From JBIQJD01 sp044507695 (GTDB lineage: Bacteria; Bacteroidota; Ignavibacteria; Ignavibacteriales; Ignavibacteriaceae): 64,000 bases of DNA. The notes under the pieces were generated by a model. The model ran no database searches. It had not been told where the DNA came from and saw nothing but the letters and a program-made list of their open reading frames with translations. This document shows, piece after piece, positions 53,695-62,891 of the stretch. The stretch lies in NCBI GenBank assembly GCA_044507695.1, contig JBIQJD010000003.1, positions 186,001 through 250,000 on the forward strand, written 5' to 3'. Numbering within the stretch: position 1 is the first letter of the stretch; each line of letters starts with the position of its first letter. Both the position numbers and the translations under genes were made by a program.

Positions 53695-54252
53695 TTACTC
53701 CCACGATGATGTATTTTTTAATGCAGGATTATCAGTACTTCCCACAGTACCATATCCATCAGGATCTTCAAGATAATATAATGTTCCTGTTACAGCAGTA
53801 GAATCTACACGAATTACTTTGCCTGACCGGTTTACTACTGTATCTACATTTACAGATGAATCAATCTGAAGAATATATCTTTGCTGGGATTTTGGTGTTC
53901 TGTATAAACTATCGGGAATAAATTCACCGGAAGAAAGTTTAACAAACGGATCAGCAGGTCGGCGGGAAAGTGAATCAAAAGCATTTCTTACACTATCAAC
54001 ATAAGGATCATTTTTAATGAATTCTATCAGGCTGTCAAGATTCGCTGTAAATTTTCCATGCTTATTGTACCAAAGGATTTCAGCTTCTTTCAGATTTTTC
54101 ATCCTTAAGCGCGATTCCTGTTTGTTATACTTTTCCTGTGCCACTATTTCATTTGGATCAAGTACTGCCACTTTAATTAGTACATAAATAAGAATTGCAA
54201 TAATAGCATATAATGCGGCATGAATATACCAGGCATCTTGCTTAGAATTCAT
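53695..54252 (-). CDS. Single-pass membrane protein with a pseudopilin-like periplasmic domain
   Basis: A 185-residue protein with one N-terminal transmembrane helix (residues 10-30). An amphipathic stretch and a domain resembling GspG/type II pseudopilins follow: AEILWYNKHGKFTANLDSLIEFIKNDPY, given here as residues 57-84, is the typical alpha-to-beta transition. It lacks a prepilin-peptidase cleavage motif (G/FTLxE). The C-terminal part is beta-rich and ends in a Gly/Asn/Ser-rich tail. It sits 11 bases before the PilM-like gene and 35 bases after comEA, all on the same strand. The function is unknown; a membrane adaptor for PilM is likely. Confidence 0.7.
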   Translation of the reverse strand: MNSKQDAWYIHAALYAIIAILIYVLIKVAVLDPNEIVAQEKYNKQESRLRMKNLKEAEILWYNKHGKFTANLDSLIEFIKNDPYVDSVRNAFDSLSRRPADPFVKLSSGEFIPDSLYRTPKSQQRYILQIDSSVNVDTVVNRSGKVIRVDSTAVTGTLYYLEDPDGYGTVGSTDNPALKNTSSWE

Positions 54253-54287
54253 TTTTCCTCCGGAACATTAAAATTGTAGAATTATTA

Positions 54288-54794
54288 TTAATCAATATAG
54301 AGATACTTTTTAATTTTATTTAGCTTGGATTGCCCGATTCCTTTTACCTCACGCAATTCGTTGATGCTTTTGAATCTGCCTGATTTTTTTCTGTAATCCA
54401 GAATATTCTGTGCAGTTTTAATTCCAATACCGGGCAATTTTGAAAGCTGATTTAATTCTGCAGTATTCAGGTTGATACTGTTCTCAGCCGGCAGAGCTTC
54501 CGGCTCGCTCTCATTAAAATTAGTTTTGTTAAAATCTAAAACTTCTTCCTTATAGTCAACTTTATCTTTTTGGCTTTTATCTGATATTTCAGTGACTTCA
54601 GGCAAAATTCCCGCTGCATTAAAGACGCTGTCAGATAAAGAGTAATCAAATTGTTTTAAGCCTGATGATTTCTGAGGTTTAAAAATGAATTTGTATGCAG
54701 AGCCTAAAAGCAGAACAGAAGCAAGAAATAAGAACACTTTCACTTCAGTTTTGGTAAGTGAAAGCGCTTTTGAAATTGTATTTAAAATATTCAT
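54288..54794 (-). CDS. ComEA-like helix-hairpin-helix DNA-binding protein
   Basis: A 168-residue membrane-anchored protein with an N-terminal helix (about residues 18-35), a charged linker, and two C-terminal HhH motifs: LNTAELNQLSKLPGIGIKTA followed by FKSINELREVKGIGQSKLNKI. This is the ComEA design, a periplasmic DNA receptor for natural transformation. It precedes dnaJ on the same strand and belongs with the PilM-like and pseudopilin-like genes. ComEC is 6 kb away. Confidence 0.9.
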   Translation of the reverse strand: MNILNTISKALSLTKTEVKVFLFLASVLLLGSAYKFIFKPQKSSGLKQFDYSLSDSVFNAAGILPEVTEISDKSQKDKVDYKEEVLDFNKTNFNESEPEALPAENSINLNTAELNQLSKLPGIGIKTAQNILDYRKKSGRFKSINELREVKGIGQSKLNKIKKYLYID

Positions 54795-54817
54795 TGTTCT
54801 GCTTTCAAAATGAAATT

Positions 54818-55966
54818 CTAAAGTCCGAATTTCTTAAAGAAATTCTTTTCATCTGCATCAGGTGATGATTTGAAATTGGGTAAGGTTGAAAGCTCCTTCA
54901 GTAATTCTTTTTCTTTAGAATTAATTTTTTTAGGCACAGCTATATTGATTCTTACAATCTGATCACCACGCCCGCTGGAATTTAAATGCCGTATACCTTT
55001 ATCACGCATCTTCAGTAATTTACCGGGTTGTGTGCCGCCATCAATTTTTAATTTTGCTCTTCCGGTAAGTGTTGGAACTTCAACGTCAGCGCCAAGTACA
55101 GCTTCGGGATAGGTGATATACAAGTCATAAAGAATATCATCTCCCTCACGTGTAAAATATTCATGTTCAATTTCCTGAAACACAACAATTACATCGCCGG
55201 CCGGTCCGCCTCTTTTGCCTGCATTACCTTCGCCGCGCAGCGTCATATAACTTCCTTCCTGAACTCCTGCGGGCACATTTATTTTTAATGTTACTTCATC
55301 GTGAACTCTTCCATCACCCAGACATCTTTTACAGGGAGTATCTATAACAGTACCTTCACCATTGCAATTGCTGCAAGCGCTTATGTTTACAAACTGTCCG
55401 AATACTGATCTTGATACAGTTTTAACTTCTCCGGTTCCCTGGCATACCGGGCATGTTTTAGTTGATGTTCCTGCATCTGCTCCGGATCCTGAACAGACAT
55501 TACAGGTAACATATTTTTTAATTTTTATTTTCTTTGAAACGCCTTCGGCTATTTCTTCAAGAGTTAATTTCAGGTTAACTCTCAGATCGGAACCGGGTGT
55601 GCCTGATGAACGTCTTCTTCCACGGCTGCGTTGAGTACCGCCGAAGAAATCATCAAATATTGATGAGCCCCCAAAAATATCCGAGAAATGAGAGAAAATA
55701 TCATTAATATCGGAGAATCCTTGCGAGCCGAATCCATTCCCTTTAACGCCTTCATGTCCGTATCGATCATAGCGTGCTCTTTTATTTTCGTCGCTGAGAA
55801 TTTCGTAAGCTTCTGCAGCTTCTTTAAATTTTTCTTCTGCTTCTTTATTATCCGGATTACGATCCGGATGATACTGCATTGCTAATTTGCGGTAAGCTTT
55901 TTTCAGATCATCTTTTGATGCATTTCTATCTACGCCAAGTATCTCGTAATAATCTCTTTTTGTCAT
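54818..55966 (-). CDS. dnaJ: Chaperone protein DnaJ (Hsp40)
   Basis: A 382-residue full-length type I DnaJ. The J domain (residues 1-70) has the HPD motif in YHPDRNPD. A Gly/Phe-rich linker (residues 75-120) follows. The zinc domain has four CxxCxGxG repeats (CNVCSGSG, CPVCQGTG, CSNCNGEG, CKRCLGDG). A C-terminal substrate-binding domain completes it. It stimulates the DnaK ATPase. It lies 3 bases after grpE in the hrcA-grpE-dnaJ operon on the minus strand. Confidence 0.98.
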   Translation of the reverse strand: MTKRDYYEILGVDRNASKDDLKKAYRKLAMQYHPDRNPDNKEAEEKFKEAAEAYEILSDENKRARYDRYGHEGVKGNGFGSQGFSDINDIFSHFSDIFGGSSIFDDFFGGTQRSRGRRRSSGTPGSDLRVNLKLTLEEIAEGVSKKIKIKKYVTCNVCSGSGADAGTSTKTCPVCQGTGEVKTVSRSVFGQFVNISACSNCNGEGTVIDTPCKRCLGDGRVHDEVTLKINVPAGVQEGSYMTLRGEGNAGKRGGPAGDVIVVFQEIEHEYFTREGDDILYDLYITYPEAVLGADVEVPTLTGRAKLKIDGGTQPGKLLKMRDKGIRHLNSSGRGDQIVRINIAVPKKINSKEKELLKELSTLPNFKSSPDADEKNFFKKFGL

Positions 55967-55968
55967 GC

Positions 55969-56610
55969 TTATTGCTGACCCTCATTATTAGAATTATTTA
56001 CGGAATCATCTGCTGCTGAAATTTCATCAGCAGTTTCTTCACTAACAATTACTTTTGAATGCCTGATGACACGATCTTTATACATATAACCGGTTTCAAT
56101 CTCATCTAAAACTGTATGAGGTTCAACACCATCAACTTTTCTCTGCATTATCGCTTCATGAAAATTAACATCAAAGGGTTTACCTACGGCTTCAATTTTT
56201 GAAACGCCCTGGTCATTAAGCAGTTTCATTAATTTATCATAAATCAATTGTACGCCTTCTTTAACTGCAGTAATATCATTTACTGAATTGTTATTCATGT
56301 GCTGTAGTGATCTTTCAAAATCATCAACAACAGGAAGAAGTTTTGTAATGAAACCTTCTGCCGCATATTTCAAAAGATTCAATTGATCATTTTCATTTCT
56401 GCGTTTATAGTTTTCAAACTCTGCAGCTTTTCTTAACAGCCTGTCTTTGTAATCACCAAGTTCTGTTTGAAGCTGTTGAATGAGAATATCTTTTTCATCC
56501 TGTTCTGCCTGCTGATTTAAATTACTTTCATTAACCTCAGCCTGGTTTTCTGCTGATTCAGGATTAACACTATTTTCTGTCTGGTTATTTTCTTTCTCTT
56601 TATTCTTCAT
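55969..56610 (-). CDS. grpE: Nucleotide exchange factor GrpE
   Basis: A 213-residue co-chaperone that releases ADP from DnaK. It begins with a long polar, Gln/Glu-rich N-terminus (ENNQTENSVNPESAENQAEV), then a long helix (QTELGDYKDRLLRKAAEFENY) and the beta domain block VEAVGKPFDVNFHEAIMQRK with YMYKDRVIRHSKVIVSE. A good GGAG ribosome-binding site precedes the ATG. It lies between hrcA and dnaJ, the usual order. Confidence 0.97.
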   Translation of the reverse strand: MKNKEKENNQTENSVNPESAENQAEVNESNLNQQAEQDEKDILIQQLQTELGDYKDRLLRKAAEFENYKRRNENDQLNLLKYAAEGFITKLLPVVDDFERSLQHMNNNSVNDITAVKEGVQLIYDKLMKLLNDQGVSKIEAVGKPFDVNFHEAIMQRKVDGVEPHTVLDEIETGYMYKDRVIRHSKVIVSEETADEISAADDSVNNSNNEGQQ

Positions 56611-56619
56611 ATTTTCTCC

Positions 56620-57678
56620 TTACAATCCATTAAGACCGGGTTCATTCCTGAAAACTTCCGTTAACATTTTGGCAATGTAATCAACGGTTGCAACTACTTT
56701 AGAATATTCCATTCTTTTCGGTCCGATGATCCCCAGTGTGCCTGAAACATCACCTAATTTATATTCCTTGGTTACAAAACTGTATTCGTTTAGTTTCTGA
56801 TCCTGATTTTCACTGCCGATGGAAATGAGTACCTGGCCTTGCTGCGATTCAGTTGTTTTTTCTAAAATGTGAATTATTATGTCTTTATCTTCAATCAGTT
56901 CGATTACACTTTGAAACTTCTCCGGGTTTTCAAACTCCGGCTGCCTTAAAACATTTTTTGCCCCGGCTATATAGATATTATCTGTCTGGCGTACATCTTT
57001 AAAAATTTTATCAAGTGAATCTACAAATACTCTTATCATTGGTTTCTGTTCATCAACAACATCTTTAAATCTTTCTTTAAAGGTTGATCTTATCTCAATG
57101 AAAGTAAGCCCGGATAATCTTTCATTTAAAAGATTTTGAACAGAAGCAATCTGAGATGGTTTAATATCAGAAGTAATTTCAAGAGTAATTGTTTTTACTA
57201 ATCCTGATTTTATGCTTATTACTATAAGAATTTTAACCGAAGTTAAACTAACTATCTGAATTTTTTCCAGCACTCCCGAATCAAGTTTGGGATAGGTTAC
57301 ACAGGCAAGCTGATGTGTAATTTTGCTGAGCAGATTAGATGTAAGTTTAAGCAACTCATCATGCTCGGAATAATTCTCAAGACTTTTATTAATCATTCCT
57401 TTTTCGGGATTTTTAAGATGCTGTACATCCATGAGCGTATCAACATAAAAGCGGTAACCTTTATCTGTTGGCACTCTTCCCGCAGATGTATGCGGATGAT
57501 CTATATAGCCGGAATCTTCAAGATCAGACATAATATTTCTTACGGTAGCTGGTGAAACCCCAATATCATATTTTTTTGTGATATTGCGTGAGCCAACCGG
57601 CGCAGCAGTTAATATAAACTGCTGAATAATATACCTGAGTATATTTTTTTCCCGTTCGTTTAATTCTTCGTTTAACAT
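56620..57678 (-). CDS. hrcA: Heat-inducible transcription repressor HrcA
   Basis: A 352-residue repressor that binds CIRCE operators of chaperone genes and dissociates under heat stress. The winged-helix N-terminus has VGSRNITKKYDIGVSPATVR then NIMSDLEDSGYI and the HrcA signature HPHTSAGRVPTDKGYRFYV. The C-terminal GAF-like domain ends GTLGIIGPKRMEYSKVVATV. ATG 57678 is chosen over TTG 57687. No CIRCE sequence (TTAGCACTC and its mirror) is evident in the 150 bases upstream. Confidence 0.95.
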   Translation of the reverse strand: MLNEELNEREKNILRYIIQQFILTAAPVGSRNITKKYDIGVSPATVRNIMSDLEDSGYIDHPHTSAGRVPTDKGYRFYVDTLMDVQHLKNPEKGMINKSLENYSEHDELLKLTSNLLSKITHQLACVTYPKLDSGVLEKIQIVSLTSVKILIVISIKSGLVKTITLEITSDIKPSQIASVQNLLNERLSGLTFIEIRSTFKERFKDVVDEQKPMIRVFVDSLDKIFKDVRQTDNIYIAGAKNVLRQPEFENPEKFQSVIELIEDKDIIIHILEKTTESQQGQVLISIGSENQDQKLNEYSFVTKEYKLGDVSGTLGIIGPKRMEYSKVVATVDYIAKMLTEVFRNEPGLNGL

Positions 57679-57826
57679 TTTATTCAAATGGTAAATTTTA
57701 GTGCAGAAATATATTAAATTTTTTGAGAAAAATTTAGTGAAAAGGCATGCACTCCTTACGCCAAACCTTTTATACAGGCTTTATTTGATAGAGTTCCGGT
57801 AATATTAAGGTTTAAGGAAAATACTA

Positions 57827-59221
57827 TTACTTTAAGAGAACCATTTTTCCTGTTGCAGAAAATTCCGGGGTTTGAAGTGTATAGAAATAAAATCCTGATG
57901 CCAAACCTTGCTTACCGCCGGGCAGGTTATCTGAATTAAAATCCACGGTGTAAGTTCCGGGATTTTTCTCTTCATTCACTAAGGTGGAAACTTCATTTCC
58001 CAGAACATCATAAATTTTAAGTGTAACGTTCTGCCGGGTTGGTACCGAGAATTTTATTCTTGTAGTTGAATTAAACGGGTTGGGATAATTACTGTAAAGC
58101 ATAAATTGATCGGGAACGTTCTGATCAGATTCAACAGAAGTAACTCCTGCAGTATCCGGCGGGAAAAATGTATAAGCAACTCCGCCTTTCAAAAACCAGG
58201 AGCTTGAAAGTGAAGTTTTATTCCATTTATAACTGTAGCCGTTTGATCTTGCCGGATCATGAACGATTGGATTTCCTGATGCATCAAAACCTGCAAGCAT
58301 CATTAGATGACCTACGGGATAGAGCGGAGCGCCGACAGACATTACAACTCTTCCACCGGCTTCAAGAGTTTTTCGTGCATCGCTCCATGAGCGGTATCTT
58401 GTTACAGAACCTTTCAAGCCGAACTCAACTCCGTTCTGAACACTTCTTGGCCATACTCCAAAAATTCCCCAATATGGATCATGGTTATCCCTTGCAAACT
58501 GCAGCGGATCAACCTGAATATCATAACTTCTTAAAACCATTGCTACAGAAGTTGGCGAACAAATATTTCCTCCAATTCCGGGATCCAATGCATATTGATA
58601 AAAGTGCTGTGTTGGAATAAAGATTGACGCTGGTTTATCCGCAACTATTTGAGAAATATTTACATTATCAGTTGTCCGCTGATCACTTACAAAAAAACTT
58701 AATTTATTTAATGTAGGAGATTGTTCACCGGAATTTCGTTTCATTATAACCTGGAACTGCCATTTATTGTGATAAGAATTCAAAACAGCGTAATCAATAT
58801 CAATTTTACCGCCGCTGTAAGATGTTTGTCCGTAACCTGACCAGATGTTTGCCTTCCAGAATCCAACTGTAAGCCATGGAGACCAGCCGTTATTATAAAA
58901 TCTCATCAGCACTTTGAAACCACTTTTATCATTTGGTGCGTGTCCGTTCCAGGAAGGGAGTCCGCGGTTAAACGGCTGTTCGGAAGAATCAGGTTTGAAG
59001 ATAATGGTTCCCAAATTTACGCCATCCTGAAGCTGAATTGTTTTACCATCCTCAGAAATTTCAATTCCGCTCATACTCTCAATATTTGCAGCAAGATCTT
59101 CATCCTCCCAAAAGTAATGCTGGTCCGGATAAGATTGTGCAGGAAATTCCGCAGACGCAATTAAAAGTAATAATACAATTGAAATTTTTGCTGAAAGGAA
59201 TTTTTGGTAAACAGATTTCAT
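57827..59221 (-). CDS. Secreted C39-like cysteine peptidase with T9SS sorting domain
   Basis: A 464-residue exported protein. A signal peptide occupies the first 25-30 residues after ATG 59221, chosen over the upstream 59287 because the extra N-terminus is not signal-like. A beta-rich N-terminal domain (about 40-205) is followed by a papain-like C39_2 peptidase domain: Cys in GNICSPTSVAMVL, His in YPVGHLMMLAGFD and Asn/Asp in NPIVHDPA. It ends in a T9SS domain, NYPNPFNSTTRIKFSVP. It is predicted to be secreted as a protease or amidase; the substrate is unknown. Confidence 0.9.
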   Translation of the reverse strand: MKSVYQKFLSAKISIVLLLLIASAEFPAQSYPDQHYFWEDEDLAANIESMSGIEISEDGKTIQLQDGVNLGTIIFKPDSSEQPFNRGLPSWNGHAPNDKSGFKVLMRFYNNGWSPWLTVGFWKANIWSGYGQTSYSGGKIDIDYAVLNSYHNKWQFQVIMKRNSGEQSPTLNKLSFFVSDQRTTDNVNISQIVADKPASIFIPTQHFYQYALDPGIGGNICSPTSVAMVLRSYDIQVDPLQFARDNHDPYWGIFGVWPRSVQNGVEFGLKGSVTRYRSWSDARKTLEAGGRVVMSVGAPLYPVGHLMMLAGFDASGNPIVHDPARSNGYSYKWNKTSLSSSWFLKGGVAYTFFPPDTAGVTSVESDQNVPDQFMLYSNYPNPFNSTTRIKFSVPTRQNVTLKIYDVLGNEVSTLVNEEKNPGTYTVDFNSDNLPGGKQGLASGFYFYTLQTPEFSATGKMVLLK

Positions 59222-59456
59222 TGGCTGCGAACTTTTTATGTGTAAGTGAATGAAAACAAATTTAACAGGAATCTCATCTATTTTCAAAATGCTTAAGAAA
59301 AATTTCTGTGAGAGAAATTCTGTTATTTTAAATTTAACTTAATAAATTTTAAAACAGGCTGATGGAATTAACAAAAGTTTACATTTTTAAACACAGTTCC
59401 GCTCCATTTATTTTTTAAAATATCATTTAAACAGAAGTTAAATTTATTTAATATGG

Positions 59457-59485
59457 AAATGATAATTATTCTTTCCCTATCATTT
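59457..59485. promoter_or_regulatory. Inverted octamer before the phosphatase-like gene
   Basis: AAATGATA (59457-59464) and TATCATTT (59478-59485) form an 8-bp perfect inverted repeat with a 13-base spacer, 8 bases before the ATG at 59494. A third copy, TATCATTT, occurs at 59421-59428. It may be an operator or just AT-rich sequence. Confidence 0.25.
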
Positions 59486-59493
59486 ATATTTAA

Positions 59494-60423
59494 ATGAACT
59501 CAAATCGCGCAGATACTAGTTCCTCTTCAGCTCTAATGATTTTTATTGATGGTGTTGGTATCGGAAGACGGGATTATGAATTCAATCCTTTCTTCAAATA
59601 TGGCTTCAAAACTTTTTCAGAAATTTTCGGCTCAATTCCTTCACGGGAAAATCCTTTTCTTAAAAAAGATAATTTCATTTTGTTTCCTTCAGATGCGCGG
59701 CTTGATGTTGAAGGTTTACCGCAAAGCGGAACGGGACAAACATCAATTTTCTGCGGTGTAAATGCTGCAAAAATTGTTGGCAAACATTTTGGACCTTATC
59801 CCTACTCAACTTTAATTCCGGTAATTAAAGAAAAAAATATTCTTCTTTATTATCTGAATAAAGATCAGCCGGTTGTATTTGCAAATGCATATCCCAAAGT
59901 TTTTTTTGATTATCTCTCAACAGGCAAATCAAGATTAAGTACAACTTCATTAAGCGCAAGGTCTGCCGGATTAAGATTAAACAAGGTTTCAGATGTACGT
60001 AAAGGAAAAGCATTAACTGCAGAAATAACTAATGAAAGATGGAATAAAAAACTGGGATATAATCTTCCGGTTATAAAACCAGCAACAGCGGCACGCAGAC
60101 TATTGAGGATAGCAGAGAAAAATAAGTTCACTCTTTATGAATATTTTCTTACAGATCATTTCGGGCATGGAAGAATTAGTGATGAAATGATTCCGGCAAT
60201 GAAAAATCTTGATGATTTTCTTCTCACAATTTTAACTGAGTTTGATAAAAATAAATTGACAATAATTATTTGTTCCGATCATGGCAACTTTGAGGATTTA
60301 TCGATCAAAACACATACTTTAAATCCCGCTCTTACTATAACAGCAGGAAAATATGCTGAACAAATTTTCTCAATTGTAAAAGATATTTCTCATTTCAAAA
60401 AAGCAATTACAAAATATATTTAA
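59494..60423 (+). CDS. Alkaline-phosphatase-superfamily metalloenzyme
   Basis: A 309-residue protein with the two-metal core of the alkaline phosphatase / iPGM superfamily: FIDGVGIGRRD (first Asp), SGTGQTSIF (nucleophile Ser/Thr), TDHFGHG (Asp, His), CSDHGNFED (Asp, His) and KTHTLNP (His). It lacks the extra domain of phosphoglycerate mutase. It has no signal peptide, so the reaction is probably cytoplasmic. The substrate is unknown. It ends directly before comEC (no intervening base after the stop), which suggests co-expression. Confidence 0.85.
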   Translation: MNSNRADTSSSSALMIFIDGVGIGRRDYEFNPFFKYGFKTFSEIFGSIPSRENPFLKKDNFILFPSDARLDVEGLPQSGTGQTSIFCGVNAAKIVGKHFGPYPYSTLIPVIKEKNILLYYLNKDQPVVFANAYPKVFFDYLSTGKSRLSTTSLSARSAGLRLNKVSDVRKGKALTAEITNERWNKKLGYNLPVIKPATAARRLLRIAEKNKFTLYEYFLTDHFGHGRISDEMIPAMKNLDDFLLTILTEFDKNKLTIIICSDHGNFEDLSIKTHTLNPALTITAGKYAEQIFSIVKDISHFKKAITKYI

Positions 60424-62817
60424 GTGAAAGAATTTCCTTTAATAAAATTTACACTGCTTTTTATTTCAGGAATTACTGCCGCAGCATTTATTCATGTTGA
60501 TGAAGTGTACCTGTTTATAACGGCGGGAATTTTATTAATCTCATCCTTTCTTCTTTATAAACTAACATCAAAAAACTTTTCTGCGTCAATTTCAGTTTTT
60601 CTTCTTGCTTTCATTTCCGCCGCAATTATTTACTGTGTGCAAAGTGAAGACGCTCCGCTTCTTCCGCAGAATCTTTATAAACAAAAAAATTTTACTGCAT
60701 ACGGAAGAATTGTTGAAATAAATCTTAAACGTGAACGGGAGATCAGTTTTTTACTCAAAACTGATTCGGTAAGAATAAATAATAATTCCTTTGCAGGAAA
60801 TTTTTTACTTCTCACAAAAATTAAAAATGATTCAAAAAAGCGGATTGATTCAATTTATAATTCACTGCTTCCGGGAAATATAATTTTGGCAAGCGGAACG
60901 TATGTAAAGGGAAGGGAAAGGAGAAATCCCGGTGAGTTTGATTATAACAAATATCTTAATGAACAGGGTATAAGCGGAACTCTGAATGTATATTTTGCAT
61001 CGGATTTAAAAATCTTAAAAAAAGATATTTCATTTTTTGAAACTGTTTTATTCAAATGCAGAAATTATCTTGATGAACAAATTACCAAATTACATGAACC
61101 ACAGACTGCTGCGCTGTTAAAAGGATTAATATTAGCAGATCGTTCGGGAATTGATTACGAAACTAAAACTAACTTTGTAAACTCAGGAGTAATTCATGTA
61201 CTTGCTGTTTCCGGTTTGCATGTTGGATATATTGCACTGATTTTTCTTTTCCTTTTCGGAAGAGCAAATCCATACCTCAGATCAGTTCTGATAATTATTG
61301 GATTAATAATTTTCATGTTTATTACAGGTGTTCCGCCATCCGTTTTCCGTGCTGTAGTTATGGCGTTGGTAATTATTATTGGATTTCTCACAAACAGAAC
61401 AACCAAAATATTTAATTCACTTGCATTCGCTGCATTAGTAATTCTTCTGTTCAATCCCAATGAATTATTTTCTCCCGGTTTTCAATTATCATTTTCTGCA
61501 GTCTGGAGTATAGCTGCAATTTATCCGCTGGTTCAAAAAGAAATTGCTGAATTAAAAATTAAATCTGAACAATTGAAAATAGTTTTACTCTTTTCCGGTG
61601 TTTCATTAAGTGCACAAATCGGCACTCTGCCGTTCACGCTTGCATATTTTGGAAAGCTTTCTGTAGCTGCACTTGCAGCCAACCTGATTGTAATCCCATT
61701 AATCGGATTAATTCTCGGTACGGCATTTTTCACACTTGCGCTGAATGTATTTTCATTTTCACTTGCAGCATCTGCGGCATTGGTGAATGATTTCCTTTCT
61801 TACTTACTTTTTGAAATAGTGAACTTTGCAGGCTCTTCATCTTTTGCATTCATCCCGGTTAGAAATTTTTCACTGATTGATTCAATAATATTTTATTTGT
61901 TTTTGATAGTCGGATTGCTGTTTTATTCCAAAATAAAATTTATTGGTGCCAGATTAATTTTTATTATCCTGATTTTCCTTAACATATTCTTCCTTTGTTC
62001 ACTGGATGATAATGAGTTGTTAATTGAAAATGAATTCAACTTAATGATGATTGATGTGGGACAGGGAGATGCAATACTATTAAAATTTCCTGATTCACGA
62101 ACAGCATTGATTGATGCCGGAGAAGCAAGTTCATTTTTTGATAATGGTGAACGGGTAATTCTTCCGCTGTTAAACTATCTGGGCATAGATAAAATTGATT
62201 ATGGATTTATCTCACATATGGATGCAGATCATTACAGCGGATTTGTTTCGCTTGTTCATAATGGGATAATTAAAAAAATCATTAAGCCGCCGCTTGATAC
62301 TTCATTAACAAAGGATGTGAAGTTTGAGAGCTTTGTAAGAAAGATGAATGTACCAATTGAATATTATAAGAAAGGAACTATAAATATTGGCGGTGTTCAA
62401 ATTTATACTTTAAATGATGTTGAAAATCCCGTTTATAATTCGTTATCAACAAATGATAAAAGCGGGTTATTAAAAATTGTTTACGGCAGAACAGGTTTTT
62501 TATTTACCGGGGATATTGAAAAGAAAGCAGAAGATTTTTATTCCGCTGTATATAAAGATTTTCTTTCTTCGGATGTTTTAAAAGTCGGGCATCACGGAAG
62601 TACAACAAGCTCAACACCGGGAATGATTAATTATGTAAAACCCAAAATCAGTTTGATAAGCGCGGGCATACAAAATAAATTTAATCATCCTTCTGATATA
62701 ATTCTGAACCGGCTGAATGCTGCAGGTTCAAAAATATTCAGAACTGATAAGCAGGGAGCGGTACTTTACAGATCAAACGGAGATTCAATTTATTCTGTTG
62801 ACTGGAGAAGTTATTAA
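60424..62817 (+). CDS. comEC: ComEC/Rec2 family DNA-uptake channel
   Basis: A 797-residue inner-membrane protein expected to carry single-stranded DNA into the cell. An N-terminal DUF4131 region (residues 1-200) is followed by the Competence domain (about 220-490), with GLILADRSGIDYETKTNFV, VLAVSGLHVGYIALIFLFL and GVPPSVFRAVVMALVII. A C-terminal metallo-beta-lactamase domain (about 535-797) has DVGQGDAILLKFPD, ISHMDADHYSG and KVGHHGSTTSSTPG. It starts at a GTG adjacent to the preceding stop. All three standard domains are present, giving a full-length family member. Confidence 0.95.
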   Translation: MKEFPLIKFTLLFISGITAAAFIHVDEVYLFITAGILLISSFLLYKLTSKNFSASISVFLLAFISAAIIYCVQSEDAPLLPQNLYKQKNFTAYGRIVEINLKREREISFLLKTDSVRINNNSFAGNFLLLTKIKNDSKKRIDSIYNSLLPGNIILASGTYVKGRERRNPGEFDYNKYLNEQGISGTLNVYFASDLKILKKDISFFETVLFKCRNYLDEQITKLHEPQTAALLKGLILADRSGIDYETKTNFVNSGVIHVLAVSGLHVGYIALIFLFLFGRANPYLRSVLIIIGLIIFMFITGVPPSVFRAVVMALVIIIGFLTNRTTKIFNSLAFAALVILLFNPNELFSPGFQLSFSAVWSIAAIYPLVQKEIAELKIKSEQLKIVLLFSGVSLSAQIGTLPFTLAYFGKLSVAALAANLIVIPLIGLILGTAFFTLALNVFSFSLAASAALVNDFLSYLLFEIVNFAGSSSFAFIPVRNFSLIDSIIFYLFLIVGLLFYSKIKFIGARLIFIILIFLNIFFLCSLDDNELLIENEFNLMMIDVGQGDAILLKFPDSRTALIDAGEASSFFDNGERVILPLLNYLGIDKIDYGFISHMDADHYSGFVSLVHNGIIKKIIKPPLDTSLTKDVKFESFVRKMNVPIEYYKKGTINIGGVQIYTLNDVENPVYNSLSTNDKSGLLKIVYGRTGFLFTGDIEKKAEDFYSAVYKDFLSSDVLKVGHHGSTTSSTPGMINYVKPKISLISAGIQNKFNHPSDIILNRLNAAGSKIFRTDKQGAVLYRSNGDSIYSVDWRSY

Positions 62818-62891
62818 AACCATAATTTTTAATTACAGCATTCATGTTATATTTTTGGCAGATTGAATGACAAAATTTTAATAGTGAAAAA

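Noticed and set aside
52736..54252. A complete type IV pilus locus
   Set aside because: No ATPase, PilC, secretin or prepilin peptidase gene is in the window.
57688..57826. CIRCE operator upstream of hrcA
   Set aside because: Only fragments such as GCACTC occur, without the spaced inverted partner.
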